From M0108 sp963841065 (GTDB lineage Bacteria > Pseudomonadota > Gammaproteobacteria > Chromatiales > Chromatiaceae), in contig CAWJBI010000061.1 in assembly GCA_963841065.1 (NCBI GenBank), positions 1 to 64,000 on the forward strand: DNA of 64,000 nucleotides, given 5' to 3'. The position numbers were made by a program, and so were the translations under genes. Positions 35,231-45,708 of this stretch are shown here, in pieces (within the stretch, counting starts at the first letter, position 1; each line of letters starts with the position of its first letter). The notes under the pieces were generated by a model. That model did no database searches. It saw only the letters and a program-made list of their open reading frames with translations, and was not told the DNA's origin.

Positions 35231-36989
35231 CTAGTCGCCCCGATTGAGGGCATCCAGCAGATCCTCCGCCGGTTCGTTATCCAGGCGGCCATAAAGGTCG
35301 GTGACGGCGTCTTCGAGCCGGGCGGTATCGGCCTCGAGGATAATTTCCTTGATCTCCAGCAGAGCGCCCGGTTGCATGCTGAATTGACGCAGGCCCAGGC
35401 CCAGGAGCAGGCGGGTAAAGCGGCGGTCGCCGGCCATCTCGCCGCACATGGCCACCGGGGTGGCTTGGCGGCGGCCCGCCGCTATCACCATCCGGATCAG
35501 GCGCAGGACGGCCGGGTGCAGGGGGTCGTAGAGGTAGTTGACCGTGTCGTCGATGCGATCGGTGGCCAGGGTGTACTGGATCAGATCGTTGGTGCCGATG
35601 GAGAGGAAGTCCAGCCGGTTGGCGAAGGCGTCGGCGCAGAGGGCGGCGGCGGGGATCTCGATCATGCCCCCGACGGGCATCCTGGGGTCGAACGGCAGGC
35701 CTTCCTGAGTCAACTCCCGGCGTGCTTGGGCGAGGAGGGCCCGGGTATGGTCCACCTCCCCTAGATTAGTGAGCATGGGCAGCATGAGCCGCACCGGGCC
35801 CTCCGCGGAGGCGCGCAGGATGGCGCGCAACTGGGGCCGGAAGAGGTCCAGATCCTTGAGACAGAGGCGGATGGCGCGGAGTCCCAGGGCCGGGTTGCAG
35901 GCGGCGGCGCAATGGGCCGAGGCGGAGCCATCCACCTGTTTGTCCGCCCCCAGGTCCAGGGTGCGGATGGTGATGGGGATGCCGCCCAGGCCTTGGATAA
36001 CCTGGCGATAGGCGGCCAGGTGTTCCTCCTCGTTGGGCTGCCCCTCGCGATTCATGTACAGGAACTCGGTGCGGTAGAGGCCTACGCCCACGGCGCCGTT
36101 GGCGCGGGCGAGTTGGGTGTCGTCGGGGAGTTCCAGGTTGGCGAGGAGTTCCACGGGCTGGCCGTCCCGGGTCTGGCAGGGATCCTGGAGCAGGCGCCGC
36201 AGCCGGTTACGCCTGGCGCTCAGGGCGATGAGGCGCTGGCGATAGTGATTGAGGATCCGGTAGTCGGCGCCGGCGATGACGGTCCCCGCCTCGCCATCAA
36301 CCACCAGGGTCTCGCCTTGATGCAGGTAGCGGGTGGCGTTGCGCACCCCCATGACCGCGGGGATATTGAGGCTGCGGGCGAGGATGGCGGTGTGGGAAAG
36401 GGGGCCGCCAAACTCGGTCACCAGGGCCACGGCGCCGCGATGGCGGAGCAGCAGGGTATCCGCCGGGGAGATGTCATGGGCCACGATGACGCAGCCGCGA
36501 GATCTCGCTCTCGGGCTCGCGGATCCCTGGGGCGCCGGGGGCGCCGGCGACGAGGAAGCCCAGGATATGATGGATGACCTGGTCGATATCATCACGGCGG
36601 CTGCGCAGGTAGGGGTCGTCCATCTCGTCGAAGATGCGCGCCAGATCGTCGCGATGCTGCCGCAAGGCCCATTCCGCCGAGAAGAGGTGGTTGCGGATGA
36701 GGTCGCGGGCCGGTTCCACCAAGGCCGCGTCTTCCAGAATCAGCAGGTGCGAGTCGATGAACTCGGCCAGGCTGAGCGGCGAGGCCTGTGAAACCTGATG
36801 GCGTACCGCCTGGAGTGCCCTCTGGGAGGCCGCCAGCGCATCCTCCAGGCGCGCGATTTCCAGGTGCACATCACCCGGCTCGATGATCCGGGGCGAGACG
36901 GGCATGGACCCGCGCTCTATCCGATAGGCCGGACCCAGGGCGACGGCCTGGCTGGTGGAGACGCCGAGTCCGACCAGGACGACCGTCAT
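35231..36989 (-). CDS. ptsI: PTS Enzyme I (phosphoenolpyruvate-protein phosphotransferase), one frameshift
   Basis: 585 residues once an extra base near 36497 is removed. No GAF domain, so it is the plain EI type rather than PtsP. Phospho-histidine in GGPLSHTAILARS; PEP-binding RTLDLGADKQVDG, LYRTEFLYMNR and MCGEMAGDRRF are present. It passes phosphate from PEP to HPr. The preceding HPr gene overlaps its ATG by 4 bp. No sugar permease is nearby, so the system is regulatory. Confidence 0.94.
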
Positions 36990-37255
36990 TCGCCCTCCCC
37001 GAAGCGATCGGCGATGAGGCTCTCCAGGGCGGCGCAGGCCGGGATCTCGTCCTCGCCCTGGATGTGCAGCGTGATGCGCGCCCCTTGGGCGGCGGCCAGC
37101 ATCATGACCCCCATGATGCTCTTGCCATTGACCTTGCGGCCGTCGCGCTCGACCTGGATCAGGCTGCTGAAAGCGCCCGCGCAGGTGACGAATTTGGCCG
37201 AGGCCCGGGCATGCAGACCCAGCCGGTTGAGGATTTCCACTTCCTTGATAATCAA
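36986..37255 (-). CDS. ptsH: Phosphocarrier protein HPr
   Basis: 89 residues from TTG 37255, chosen because it overlaps the upstream TGA as TTGA and gives the family start IIKEVEILNRLGLHARASAKF. His-15 lies in GLHARAS and the HprK target Ser-46 in GKSIMGVMMLAA. Both phosphorylation sites are kept, which agrees with the nearby hprK. Confidence 0.94.
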   Translation of the reverse strand: MIIKEVEILNRLGLHARASAKFVTCAGAFSSLIQVERDGRKVNGKSIMGVMMLAAAQGARITLHIQGEDEIPACAALESLIADRFGEGE

Positions 37256-37677
37256 GGCATGACTCCCATGGCCGCGCACTCCTGGCGGGCGCAGATCAGG
37301 ACACCATCGCGCCCCCCGGCCTCCGCCTTAAGGGCGAGTTCCGCCAGGGGCAGTCTGGCGTAGTTCAGCGCCCGGACCAGCATCGGCAGGTTCAGGCCGG
37401 CGATGATCTGGATCGCCCCCGGTCCTTCTTGCAAGGAGCAGGCAATGTTGGCCGGCGTGGAGCCGTACAGGTCGGCGAGGACCAGGACGCCGTCCCCGCT
37501 ATTGACCTCCCGCGCCAGTCGTAGGGCCTCGACCATCAAGGAGTCGCGCTGGGTTTCGTCGGTGACCGCCAAGGCGCGGGCGGCGACCGGGCAGGAGCCG
37601 CCCAGAATGCGCGTGGCGGTGTAAAGCAGATTGGCGCCGATGTCGCCGTGGGTGATAAGGAGGAGTCCGACGCTCAT
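37252..37677 (-). CDS. PTS EIIA component, mannose/ManX type
   Basis: 141 residues. Active His in LLLITHGDIGANLL; VLVLADLYGSTPANIA is the family core. No IIB or IIC genes are present. In proteobacteria such lone EIIA-Man proteins pair with HPr/HprK in regulatory phosphorelays. It overlaps rapZ by 4 bp and HPr by 4 bp. Confidence 0.92.
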   Translation of the reverse strand: MSVGLLLITHGDIGANLLYTATRILGGSCPVAARALAVTDETQRDSLMVEALRLAREVNSGDGVLVLADLYGSTPANIACSLQEGPGAIQIIAGLNLPMLVRALNYARLPLAELALKAEAGGRDGVLICARQECAAMGVMP

Positions 37678-38537
37678 GAGAGTTCCCGGTGGCGGAGCAT
37701 GACCTTGCGGCCCAGGGCGGCGAAGTGGTCGCGCAGTCTCTCTCCTACATAGACCGAGCGATGCTGGCCGCCCGTGCAGCCGATGGCGATGGTGAGGTAG
37801 CTGCGTCCATCGGCCTCGAAGCGCGGGACCCAGCGTTCGAAGAAGCAGGAGAGGTCCTGGACCATCTCCGCGACCTCGGGCGATTCCTCCAGGAAGCGGG
37901 CGACCTCGGGGTCGCGGCCCGTCTGGGGGCGGAGGTGGGGCTGCCAATGGGGATTCGGCAGGCAGCGGACATCGATGACAAAATCCACGTCGCGGGGCAC
38001 GCCCTGTTTGAAGCCGAAGGTCTGAATCAGCAGCGAGACCTGGCGCGGGCTCGATTCCTGGAAGTGGCCCAGCACCCGATCCCGCAACTGGTGGACATTG
38101 GTATGGGTGGTATCGATGCGCAGGTCCGCTATGTCCAGGATGGGCGCCAGCAGGGTCCGCTCGAGTTTGATGGCCTCCGCCAGGGACCGGTTTTCGGCGG
38201 TGAGTGGGTGTTTGCGCCGGGTCTCGCTGAACCGCTTGATCAGGGACTCGGGGCTTGCCTCCAGATACAGGACGTGACACTCGACCCCGCGCCCCCGCAG
38301 GTCGGTCACCAGTTCCGGGACCTCGCCGAGCCGTTCGGGCTGGTTGCGGGCGTCGATACCGACGGCGGTGCGCGTCATCTGCGGGGTGGAGGCAGCCTCC
38401 AGGCCGTGCGCCAGTTCCCGCAGCAGAAAGAGGGGCAGATTATCGATGCAGTAGAAGCCGAGATCCTCGAGGGTGTGGAGGGCCACGCTCTTGCCCGAGC
38501 CCGAGAGGCCGCTGACTATGATGAGCCTTACACCCAC
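37674..38537 (-). CDS. rapZ: RNase adapter protein RapZ
   Basis: 287 residues from a GTG. Walker A GLSGSGKSVALHTLED, the RapZ stretch FYCIDNLPLFLL, and the C-terminal GCTGGQHRSVYVGERL that binds GlcN6P and RNA. RapZ directs RNase E to small RNAs controlling glucosamine-6-phosphate synthase. Overlaps hprK by 10 bp and the EIIA gene by 4 bp. Confidence 0.95.
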   Translation of the reverse strand: MGVRLIIVSGLSGSGKSVALHTLEDLGFYCIDNLPLFLLRELAHGLEAASTPQMTRTAVGIDARNQPERLGEVPELVTDLRGRGVECHVLYLEASPESLIKRFSETRRKHPLTAENRSLAEAIKLERTLLAPILDIADLRIDTTHTNVHQLRDRVLGHFQESSPRQVSLLIQTFGFKQGVPRDVDFVIDVRCLPNPHWQPHLRPQTGRDPEVARFLEESPEVAEMVQDLSCFFERWVPRFEADGRSYLTIAIGCTGGQHRSVYVGERLRDHFAALGRKVMLRHRELS

Positions 38538-39496
38538 TCGGGGTCTCCATCGGGTGCATGGCCTTGCAAGGCGCGCAGTTGGCGTTCGGTGAAATCGATA
38601 CCCGCGTCATAGCCCCGGCTGCGCTGCACCTGGCTGCGCACCGCCGCTTCCACCAGGATCGCCAGGTTGCGACCCGGGGCGACGGGCATGGTGACCTCGG
38701 GGATGCTCACGCCGAGGATGGTCCGCATGGTTTTGGATCCGCCCAGGCGGTCGATGCCGAGCAGGCCGGCGGCGTCCAGGGTGCGCAGGTTGACGATGAG
38801 GTTGAGCCGCTTGCGCTGGCGGACGGCGCTTTCGCCAAACATGGCGCGGATGTTGAGGATGCCGAGTCCCCGCACCTCCAGAAAATCGCGGAGCAGGGGC
38901 GGACAGAAGCCCTCAAGCATCTCGGGGGCCAGGTTTGCGAACTCCGGGGCGTCGTCGGCGATCAACCGATGGCCGCGGTTGATCAGTTCCAACGCCAACT
39001 CACTCTTGCCCACCGCGGGATCGCCGATCAGCAGGACCCCGGTACCCAATACCTCCATGAAGACACCATGGATGACGACACGGGGAGCCAGCTTGAGGGT
39101 GAGGTAGTAGTGCAGATAGCCAATGATCTCCTCGTCGGGCAGGGGCGAGGCCAGCAGTGGGATGCCCAGGCGCTTGGTAGCCGCCAGCAGGTGATGATCG
39201 GGTTCGATGCCATGGGAGAGGATGATGGCCGCGGGTTGGCTGTTAAGCTGCCGGTTCAGCGCATCCCGGCGAGAATCCTCGCCCATGTCCTCGAAATAGC
39301 GCTGCTCGGCCAGGCCGATGACCTGGAGGCGATTGGGATGGATACCGTTGAGCGGGCCGACCAGGGATTGACGACCGAGAGAGCCTTCCCCGCCAAGCAG
39401 CGGGACGGGCGGTTGGGGCGGCGCAGTCAACCAACTCAGTTGGAGGCGCGGACCCATGCGCTCGACCAGGTCGTTGAGAGTGCGCAGCTTATTCAT
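38528..39496 (-). CDS. hprK: HPr kinase/phosphorylase HprK
   Basis: 322 residues, full two-domain form. Walker A GDPAVGKSELALELI; the signature EVRGLGILNIRAMFG follows. It phosphorylates and dephosphorylates HPr on Ser-46. Overlap with ptsN is 4 bp. Confidence 0.96.
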   Translation of the reverse strand: MNKLRTLNDLVERMGPRLQLSWLTAPPQPPVPLLGGEGSLGRQSLVGPLNGIHPNRLQVIGLAEQRYFEDMGEDSRRDALNRQLNSQPAAIILSHGIEPDHHLLAATKRLGIPLLASPLPDEEIIGYLHYYLTLKLAPRVVIHGVFMEVLGTGVLLIGDPAVGKSELALELINRGHRLIADDAPEFANLAPEMLEGFCPPLLRDFLEVRGLGILNIRAMFGESAVRQRKRLNLIVNLRTLDAAGLLGIDRLGGSKTMRTILGVSIPEVTMPVAPGRNLAILVEAAVRSQVQRSRGYDAGIDFTERQLRALQGHAPDGDPEWV

Positions 39497-39964
39497 CCGT
39501 CTGGCGACAAGTTAGCCCCGCCCAAGAGCAGGGCGAGGAGGGCGACCGGTTCATCGGTCTGGCGCAACCGCTCCCGAAATTCCTCTTCTCCAAACAATCC
39601 CGCCAATTGGGCCAGGAGTTGGAGATGGACCTCGGTGGCGGCCTCGGGGACTAGCATGGCGAAGGCCAGGTCCACCGGCTGTTCATCGATAGCGTCGAAG
39701 TCCACGGCTTGACGGACCTGGACGAAGGCGCCGATGGCCTCGCCCGCTTCCTGGATCACGGGCGTGGGGCAAGGCGACGCCGTGGCCCAGGCCGGTGCTG
39801 CCCAGGCGCTCGCGCTCCAGCAACCGCTCAAGGATGGTGTCGGTATGTAATTGGGGCTGGGCGGAAGACAGCAGTCCGGCGAGGACCTCCAGCAGGCGCT
39901 TTTTGCTAGTTATTTCCACGCCGCCAGCGATACGGTCGACGGTGAGGAACTGGGGAGGAAACAT
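39493..39964 (-). CDS. ptsN: PTS IIA-Ntr protein PtsN (one frameshift)
   Basis: 156 residues after removing one base near 39765. Phospho-His in GHGVALPHAR; the rest is the fructose-IIA fold (DFDAIDEQPVDLAFAML). PtsN relays nitrogen/carbon status to potassium transport and other targets. Located after rpoN and hpf as in most proteobacteria. Confidence 0.92.
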
Positions 39965-40014
39965 CGAAGGCGGCTCCCGATGAAGCTTGATGGTGGATAA
40001 GACGTCTTGCGGCC

Positions 40015-40045
40015 GGCGCCGCCCTACCCAAGGTGAGGCGGCGCC
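40015..40045 (-). promoter_or_regulatory. Intercistronic hairpin between hpf and ptsN
   Basis: A 9-bp perfect GC stem (GGCGCCGCC with GGCGGCGCC) and 13-base loop in the 111-bp gap. No T run follows on the minus strand, so it is more likely an mRNA-stability or attenuation element than a terminator. Confidence 0.5.
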
Positions 40046-40075
40046 AGCGCGGATTATGGCACGGCCTCGCGTCCC

Positions 40076-40396
40076 TTACTCGCTTTCCGTGACCTTGGGG
40101 ACGGGCGCACGGTGCTCACTCTTTTTCTCCTTATGCTTGAGGATCTGGCGATCAAGCTTGTCGCTCAAGGCATCAATGGCCGCGTACATGTCCTCCTCGG
40201 TGGCCTCGGCATGGATATTACCGCCATTGATCTGAATGGTGGCCTCGGCGCTGTGCCGCAGCTTTTCGACGGCGAGGACGACGTGGGCATCCAGCACATG
40301 GTCGAAATGTCGCGAAAGTCGTTCAAAACGGCTCTCGACATAGTTGCGCATGGCCTCGGTGATCTCGACATGATGACCCGTCAAGTTTATTTGCAT
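40076..40396 (-). CDS. hpf: Short ribosome hibernation-promoting factor HPF
   Basis: 106 residues from ATG 40396 (MQINLTGHHVEITEAMRNYV), with FDHVLDAHVVLAVEK and the AEATEEDMYAAIDALSDKLD block. Short form, as in E. coli, which dimerises 70S ribosomes with RMF. Lies between rpoN and ptsN in the conserved order. Confidence 0.95.
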   Translation of the reverse strand: MQINLTGHHVEITEAMRNYVESRFERLSRHFDHVLDAHVVLAVEKLRHSAEATIQINGGNIHAEATEEDMYAAIDALSDKLDRQILKHKEKKSEHRAPVPKVTESE

Positions 40397-40559
40397 AGCG
40401 TGACTCCTGGGTGTCCGAAGGAATGGCCAAAGACCCGCATCCTGGGCCGGCCAACGCTTGCGATCCCTCGCCTTTGCCACCTTTGAGGGTGGCGAATGGT
40501 GGTCCTTCCCGGGGCCACCGCGCCACTGGCCAGACCAGCGGCGTGACGATAGTGGTTAC

Positions 40560-42045
40560 TCATCCTAGCCGGCGGCGCTCGTTCGAGGCCGCGATGCCCA
40601 GGTTCTCGCGGTATTTCGCGACCGTGCGGCGCGCCACATTGATGCCCTGGTCACACAAGAATCGCGGCAATCCGCTGATCGCTCAGGGGCTTGGAGGGCG
40701 GCTCGGTGGCCACGAGCTTGCGGATGTGGGCACGGATGGCGACGGAGGAACATTCCCCGCCCTCGGCGGTGTTGACGTGGCTGGAGAAGAAATATTTGAA
40801 TTCGTAAGTCCCACGCGGGGTATGCATGTATTTTTGGGTGGTGACCCGGGAGACGGTGGATTCATGCAGCTCCAAGGCCTCGGCCACGTCGCGCAGCACC
40901 ATGGACTTCATGGCCTCCTCGCCCTGTTCGAGAAATTCCCGCTGCATCTCCACGATCTTGGTCGCCACCCTCAGCACGGTATCGTTGCGGCTGAGCAGGC
41001 TCTTGATGAACCAGCGCGCATCCTGGAGATGGTTGCGCAAGAAGGCATTGGTATCGCTCTGATCGGCGCGGCGGATGAGCTTGGCGTAATCGGCGTTGAT
41101 GCGCAGCCGGGGCGTGCTCTCGGGGTTCAGTTCCACCACCCAGCCCCCGTCCTTTTTACGCACAAAGACGTCCGGAATCACATAATCGGGCTTGCTCTCG
41201 GCGATCAGGTTGCCAGGGCGGGGCTGCAGGGCGCGGATCTCGACGATGGCGGCGGCGACGGCCTCGGGTGTCAAACCGAGCTGACGCTGGATACGGTCCA
41301 GGTCGTTGCGCGACAGGGCGATGAAACAGTGTTCGCAGATGGCCATGGCGTCCCGGGTGGCGGGGGAGGGGTCCGGGCGCTGGCGCAACTGGATCAGCAG
41401 GCATTCGGCCAGGTCGCGAGCACCAACGCCCGGGGGGTCCAGGGCCTGGATGCGATGCAGGACCGTCTCGATCTCCGCCAAGGTCAGCTTCTCGTCTCCC
41501 AGGACCTCCAGCAACTCCTCGCAGCTTTGGCCTAGGTAGCCGTCAGGGGCGATGGCATCGACGATGGTGGTGGCGATGGCCAATTCGGTGTCATCGAGAC
41601 GGAGCAGGTTGAGCTGCCAGTGCAGAAAGTCCTGGAGGGTCTCGGCGCGGCTCTGTTGGGCGAAGATGTCGAAGTCGCCATCCTCGCCCCCGCTACCGGA
41701 GACATGGCCGTCGAAGTGGTCGGTCCATTCGCTGTCAACGGGCAAGTCGTTGGGAATGGCGCTGTCATCCGGAGTGAACTCCCGATCCAGCCGGGCCTCG
41801 CTGACCGTCTGTTCCTGGTCAAGCTGGGGGCCCTCATGGCCCGGGTCCTGGGTGGGGCGCTCACTGGCGTCCTCGGCCAGGCGTTCGGCCTCCTCCGCGT
41901 TTTCCAGCATGAGGTTCGAGTCCAGCGCATCCTGGATCTCCTCGCGGAGTTCCAGGCTCGACAGTTGCAGAAGGCGGATGGCTTGCTGCAACTGCGGCGT
42001 CATGGTCAGGTGCTGACCGAGCCGAAGCTGGATCGATTGCTTCAT
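40560..42045 (-). CDS. rpoN: RNA polymerase sigma-54 factor RpoN (one frameshift near the 3' end)
   Basis: 494 residues when one base near 40665 is removed. Gln/Leu-rich region I (LGQHLTMTPQLQQAIRLLQL), an acidic linker, the core-binding region, and the helix-turn-helix AEALELHESTVSR. The shift falls just before the RpoN box; in the restored frame it reads ARRTVAKYRENLGI, so DNA binding at the -24 element is intact only with repair. This strongly favours a sequence error. The 186-bp gap to lptB has no clear promoter. Confidence 0.95.
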
Positions 42046-42231
42046 GAGGAATTAGGATTTAGACCTGGTATGAGACTTGAATAGCAAAAGTACGAAGTAA
42101 AGTGTAGCTGAAAAGCGGGCGGGCGACTAAGCCAGCACTTGGGCGACCATCCCCCATGACCGCTCTGGGGCATGTCGAGGCCTTAAGCCCCGCATACCGA
42201 TGTTTGGCGGTAATGATTGACATGAGGCTGA

Positions 42232-42957
42232 TCACAGCCGGAAATGCTCGCCCAGATAGACGGACCGGACCTGGGTATCTTCCAGCAGGGCTTGGGGAGC
42301 GCCCTCCGCTATGACCTGACCCTCGTTGATGATGTAGGCACGGTCGCAGATGTCGAGGGTCTCGCGGACATTGTGGTCGGTGATGAGGACACCGATACCG
42401 CGGTCGCGCAAGTGGGCGACAATCTTCTTGATGTCGCCTACGGCAATGGGATCGACGCCGGCGAAGGGTTCATCCAGCAGCATGACCTTGGGCTCCACCG
42501 CCAGGGCCCGGGCAATCTCCAGGCGCCGCCGTTCTCCGCCGGAGAGGCTCATGGCCAGGGAGTCGGCGACATGGGCGATACCCAGTTCCTCCAGGAGGTC
42601 AAGGCAACGGCCAAGGCGGTGATCGCGATCCAGGTCCTTGCGGGTCTCCAGTACCGCCAGGAGATTGTCCTGGGCGCTGAGTTTGCGAAAGACCGAGGCC
42701 TCCTGGGCCAGATAGCTCAGTCCCCGTCGCGCCCGTACGTGCATGGGTTTACCACTGATATCCTGGTCTTCCAGCCAGATTTCGCCTTGATCGGCGGCGA
42801 CCAGGCCGACGATCATGTAAAAGCAGGTGGTCTTGCCGGCGCCATTGGGTCCGAGGAGGCCGACCACCTCGCCGGCATCCACGTCGACGCTGACACCCCT
42901 CACCACATGACGGTGGCGATAGTTCTTGATGAGGTTGCGGGCGCGCAGGGTCTTCAT
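42232..42957 (-). CDS. lptB: LPS export ABC transporter ATP-binding protein LptB
   Basis: 241 residues. Walker A GPNGAGKTTCFYM, Q-loop YLAQEASVF, signature LSGGERRRLEIARAL, Walker B VMLLDEPFAGVDP and H-loop TDHNVRET. It powers LptFG (not in the window). Overlaps lptA by 4 bp. Confidence 0.97.
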   Translation of the reverse strand: MKTLRARNLIKNYRHRHVVRGVSVDVDAGEVVGLLGPNGAGKTTCFYMIVGLVAADQGEIWLEDQDISGKPMHVRARRGLSYLAQEASVFRKLSAQDNLLAVLETRKDLDRDHRLGRCLDLLEELGIAHVADSLAMSLSGGERRRLEIARALAVEPKVMLLDEPFAGVDPIAVGDIKKIVAHLRDRGIGVLITDHNVRETLDICDRAYIINEGQVIAEGAPQALLEDTQVRSVYLGEHFRL

Positions 42958-43490
42958 TGTTTGGGGGGCGGGGTGATATGAATTTTTACCCGCTCCTTGC
43001 CGTTGGCGCTGGCGCCGGCCTTGACCCTGGCGTTGGTCCGATCGTAGAGGATGCGGTCGCTGCGGAAGGTATCTGTCCCCTGAAAGACGACAGCCTGGTC
43101 GATGAGGGTGATCTCGTCCTTGTCGGCCTGGTATTCCATGCGCAGGGCCTCGGCCTGGACCGGCTTTTCCTCGCCCTCGACCGCCTGCTTATAGGTCGCG
43201 GGTTTGCCGATGGCGACCACTAACTGCGGGCGTTTGTCCTCGGCATGGTGAATGGTGACCTGATCGGCGCGGATCTCCAGGCTGCCCTGTCGCACGATAA
43301 CGTTGCCGGAGTAGAGGCTCAGGCGTTTGCCCTCGTCCATCTCGGCATTGTCGGCTTCAAGGTACAGGGGCTGCTGTTGGTCGGTTTCCAGGGCCCAGGC
43401 CGGGGCCGAGGACAACAGCAAGGTACCGAGAATGAGCCCTGGCCAGCCGCGCGCGGGTCGAAGGGCGCGGGGGTAGAATCCCTTGATCAT
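42954..43490 (-). CDS. lptA: LPS transport periplasmic protein LptA
   Basis: 178 residues with a signal peptide ending SSAPAWA. OstA-type beta-jellyroll: PLYLEADNAEMDEGK, YSGNVIVRQGSLEIRADQV. Forms the periplasmic bridge for LPS. ATG overlaps the lptC stop by 4 bp. Confidence 0.95.
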   Translation of the reverse strand: MIKGFYPRALRPARGWPGLILGTLLLSSAPAWALETDQQQPLYLEADNAEMDEGKRLSLYSGNVIVRQGSLEIRADQVTIHHAEDKRPQLVVAIGKPATYKQAVEGEEKPVQAEALRMEYQADKDEITLIDQAVVFQGTDTFRSDRILYDRTNARVKAGASANGKERVKIHITPPPKQ

Positions 43491-44155
43491 GGAATCTCCT
43501 CGGTCACTTGATTGGTTGGGTCCGGGGCGGGAGGCGGGTCCTGCGCGGCCTTGGGCGCGGGCTTGGGGCTGTATTCCAGGCTCACGCGGCCGAAGAGGCG
43601 GGCCCGCAGTGTCTCGCCGAACCAGGCCTCGCCGCCGCGCGGGCTGTTAAGCCAGTCCGTACCGCTGACGGCGCGCAGGGGTTGGTCGGTGCGGCCATAT
43701 TCGTCGTTGGGCCAGACGAACACTTCCCGGGTTTCGACCTGCAGGGGCGGGTTGTCCTGGCTCGCCTCGCGGTCCAGATACACCCTGCCGTGGAGTCGCA
43801 CCTCCTCGGCCTTCTCGGAAACCCAGCCGCGCTCGGACTTGAGCAGCCAAGGGGGCCCGGTCTCCGGGAAGAGGGTCAGGCGCGGCTCATCCAGTTCGCT
43901 GCCCGCGTTATCCGGGTAATGCCGCGCCTCGCGGGCGACCAGGCGGCGGTGGGGCCGGCCATTTTCGCCCAGGGTGGTGGCTCTCAGTCCCTCGATGGTG
44001 TGATCCGGCTGGCCTCGGCTCCCATCCTCCACCCGAGGGGATTCGTCGCGCATCCTTCCCAGCCACCAGGCGGTGACGGCCAGCAGGGCGAGCAGGATTG
44101 GCAGCAGGCGCTGACGACTAATGCCCATGATGGCCGTGTCGAGGGGGGATCTCAC
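43487..44155 (-). CDS. lptC: LPS export system protein LptC
   Basis: 222 residues from GTG 44155, which overlaps the kdsC TGA (GTGA); ATG 44128 (MGISRQRLLPILLAL) is the alternative. One N-terminal membrane helix, then a LptC beta-jellyroll (LTLFPETGPPWLLKSERGWV). The tail is Pro/Ala-rich, longer than in E. coli. Confidence 0.92.
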   Translation of the reverse strand: MRSPLDTAIMGISRQRLLPILLALLAVTAWWLGRMRDESPRVEDGSRGQPDHTIEGLRATTLGENGRPHRRLVAREARHYPDNAGSELDEPRLTLFPETGPPWLLKSERGWVSEKAEEVRLHGRVYLDREASQDNPPLQVETREVFVWPNDEYGRTDQPLRAVSGTDWLNSPRGGEAWFGETLRARLFGRVSLEYSPKPAPKAAQDPPPAPDPTNQVTEEIP

Positions 44156-44673
44156 AGGTAGCGCGCCATCATGGCCTCCAAGGTGCCCTGGGCCTCCATA
44201 ATGAGTTCGCAGAGGTCCCGGGCCGCGCCCCGGCCGCCGGGGGAGCGAGTCTGCCAGTGGGTATGGCGCTGGACCAGGGGGTGGGCATCGGCGACGGCGA
44301 CCGCCAGGCCGGCGTGGCGCAGGACGGGTAGGTCCACCACGTCATCACCCACATAGGCGATGGCCTCGTCGGCCAGGCCCAGGCTGTGTTTCAGTTCCTC
44401 GTAGGCGGCCAGTTTGTCCTGGATGCCTTGATAGAGGTGGTTGATGCCCAGGCTCGCCATGCGGATACGCACCACCTCCGAGGAGCGGCCGGTGATGATG
44501 GCCAGGGTGACCCCGGTTTGACGCAGCATGACCATGCCGTGACCGTCGCGGGAGTTGAAGGCCTTGTACTCCTGACCATCGTCGCCGATGAAGAGGCTGC
44601 CGTCGGTGAGTACCCCATCGACGTCGAAAATGGCGAGTTTGATACGGCTGGCGCGTTCAAGGATATCTCGCAT
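44152..44673 (-). CDS. kdsC: 3-deoxy-D-manno-octulosonate 8-phosphate phosphatase KdsC
   Basis: 173 residues. HAD motifs FDVDGVLTDGSL (I), ITGRSS (II) and YVGDDVVDLPVL (IV), the C0-type without a cap. Dephosphorylates Kdo-8-P in LPS core synthesis. It sits 26 bp after kdsD; an apparent fusion with kdsD in one frame is caused by the kdsD frameshift. Confidence 0.95.
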   Translation of the reverse strand: MRDILERASRIKLAIFDVDGVLTDGSLFIGDDGQEYKAFNSRDGHGMVMLRQTGVTLAIITGRSSEVVRIRMASLGINHLYQGIQDKLAAYEELKHSLGLADEAIAYVGDDVVDLPVLRHAGLAVAVADAHPLVQRHTHWQTRSPGGRGAARDLCELIMEAQGTLEAMMARYL

Positions 44674-44699
44674 GGTCGTGAGTCTCCCGCTGGAAATTG

Positions 44700-45708
44700 C
44701 TAGACCACGCCCGCTCGCAGCAGGTCGTGCATGTTCAAGGCCCCGGCTAGTTGTCCCGCCTCGTCCACCACCAGCAGGGCGTTGATCTTGCGCTCCTCCA
44801 TGACGCGCAGGGCCTCGGCGGCGAGGATGCCGGTCGTCACCGTGACGGGCTGGCGGGTCATGACGGCATCGACCAGGGTGGCGTGGAGGTCGAGGGCCCC
44901 ATCCAGGGTCCGCCGCAGGTCGCCGTCCGTATAGATGCCGGCGATACGTCCCTCGCCATCGACGATGGCGCTCATGCCCAGCCCCTTGCGCGTCATCTCG
45001 ATCAGGGTCTCCTTCAGCAAGGTGCCCAGGGGCACGCGCGGGATGGCCTGGTCCCGGTGCATGATGTCGTCGACGTGCAGCAGCAGACGTCGCCCCAGGG
45101 TGCCCGCCGGGTGGGAGCGGGCGAAGTCGTCCCGGGTAAAGCCCCGGCTCTCTAGCAAGGCCACCGCCAGGGCGTCGCCCATGGCCAGGGCCGCCGTGGT
45201 GCTGGCGGTGGGGGCCAGGCCCAAGGGACAGGCCTCCTCGGCCACGCTGACGTCGATGTTGACGTCGGCGCCTTGCGCCAGGGTCGAGCGCGGGTTCCCG
45301 GTCAGAGCTGATCAGGGGGACACCCAGGCGCTTGATCAGCGGCAGGATCAGAAGAATCTCCTCGGTCTCCCCGGAGTTGGACAGGGCCAGGACCAGGTCG
45401 TCGGGCGTGATCATCCCCAGGTCGCCATGGCTGGCCTCTCCCGGGTGGACGAAGAAGGCCGGGCTCCCGGTGCTGGCTAGGGTGGCGGCGATCTTGCCGG
45501 CGATGTGCCCGGACTTGCCCATGCCCAGGACCACGATGCGGCCCCGGCAGCCGAGCATGAATTGGCAGGCTCGCGCGAAGCCTTCGTCGAGGCGCTCCAC
45601 CAAGGCCAGCACGGCGCTAGCCTCGGTCTCGAGAACCGCCCGGCCCAGGGCGCGCATCTTTTCGGCGCGGTCGGGATTGATCAAGGGTGAAGGCTCGGCT
45701 GTGACCAT
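44700..45708 (-). CDS. kdsD: D-arabinose 5-phosphate isomerase KdsD (one frameshift)
   Basis: 335 residues when one extra base near 45303 is removed. SIS domain: VVLGMGKSGHIAGKIAATL, GEASHGDLGMI, LALSNSGETEE, then across the shift LTGNPRSTLAQGADV. Two CBS domains fill the C-terminal 120 residues. Supplies A5P for Kdo. First gene of kdsD-kdsC-lptC-lptA-lptB, divergent from the mla operon. Confidence 0.94.

Noticed and set aside
44152..45708. Apparent single KdsD-KdsC fusion protein
   Set aside because: The middle third of that frame is Arg/Gly/Pro nonsense. A +1 shift near 45303 explains it and each enzyme is complete on its own.
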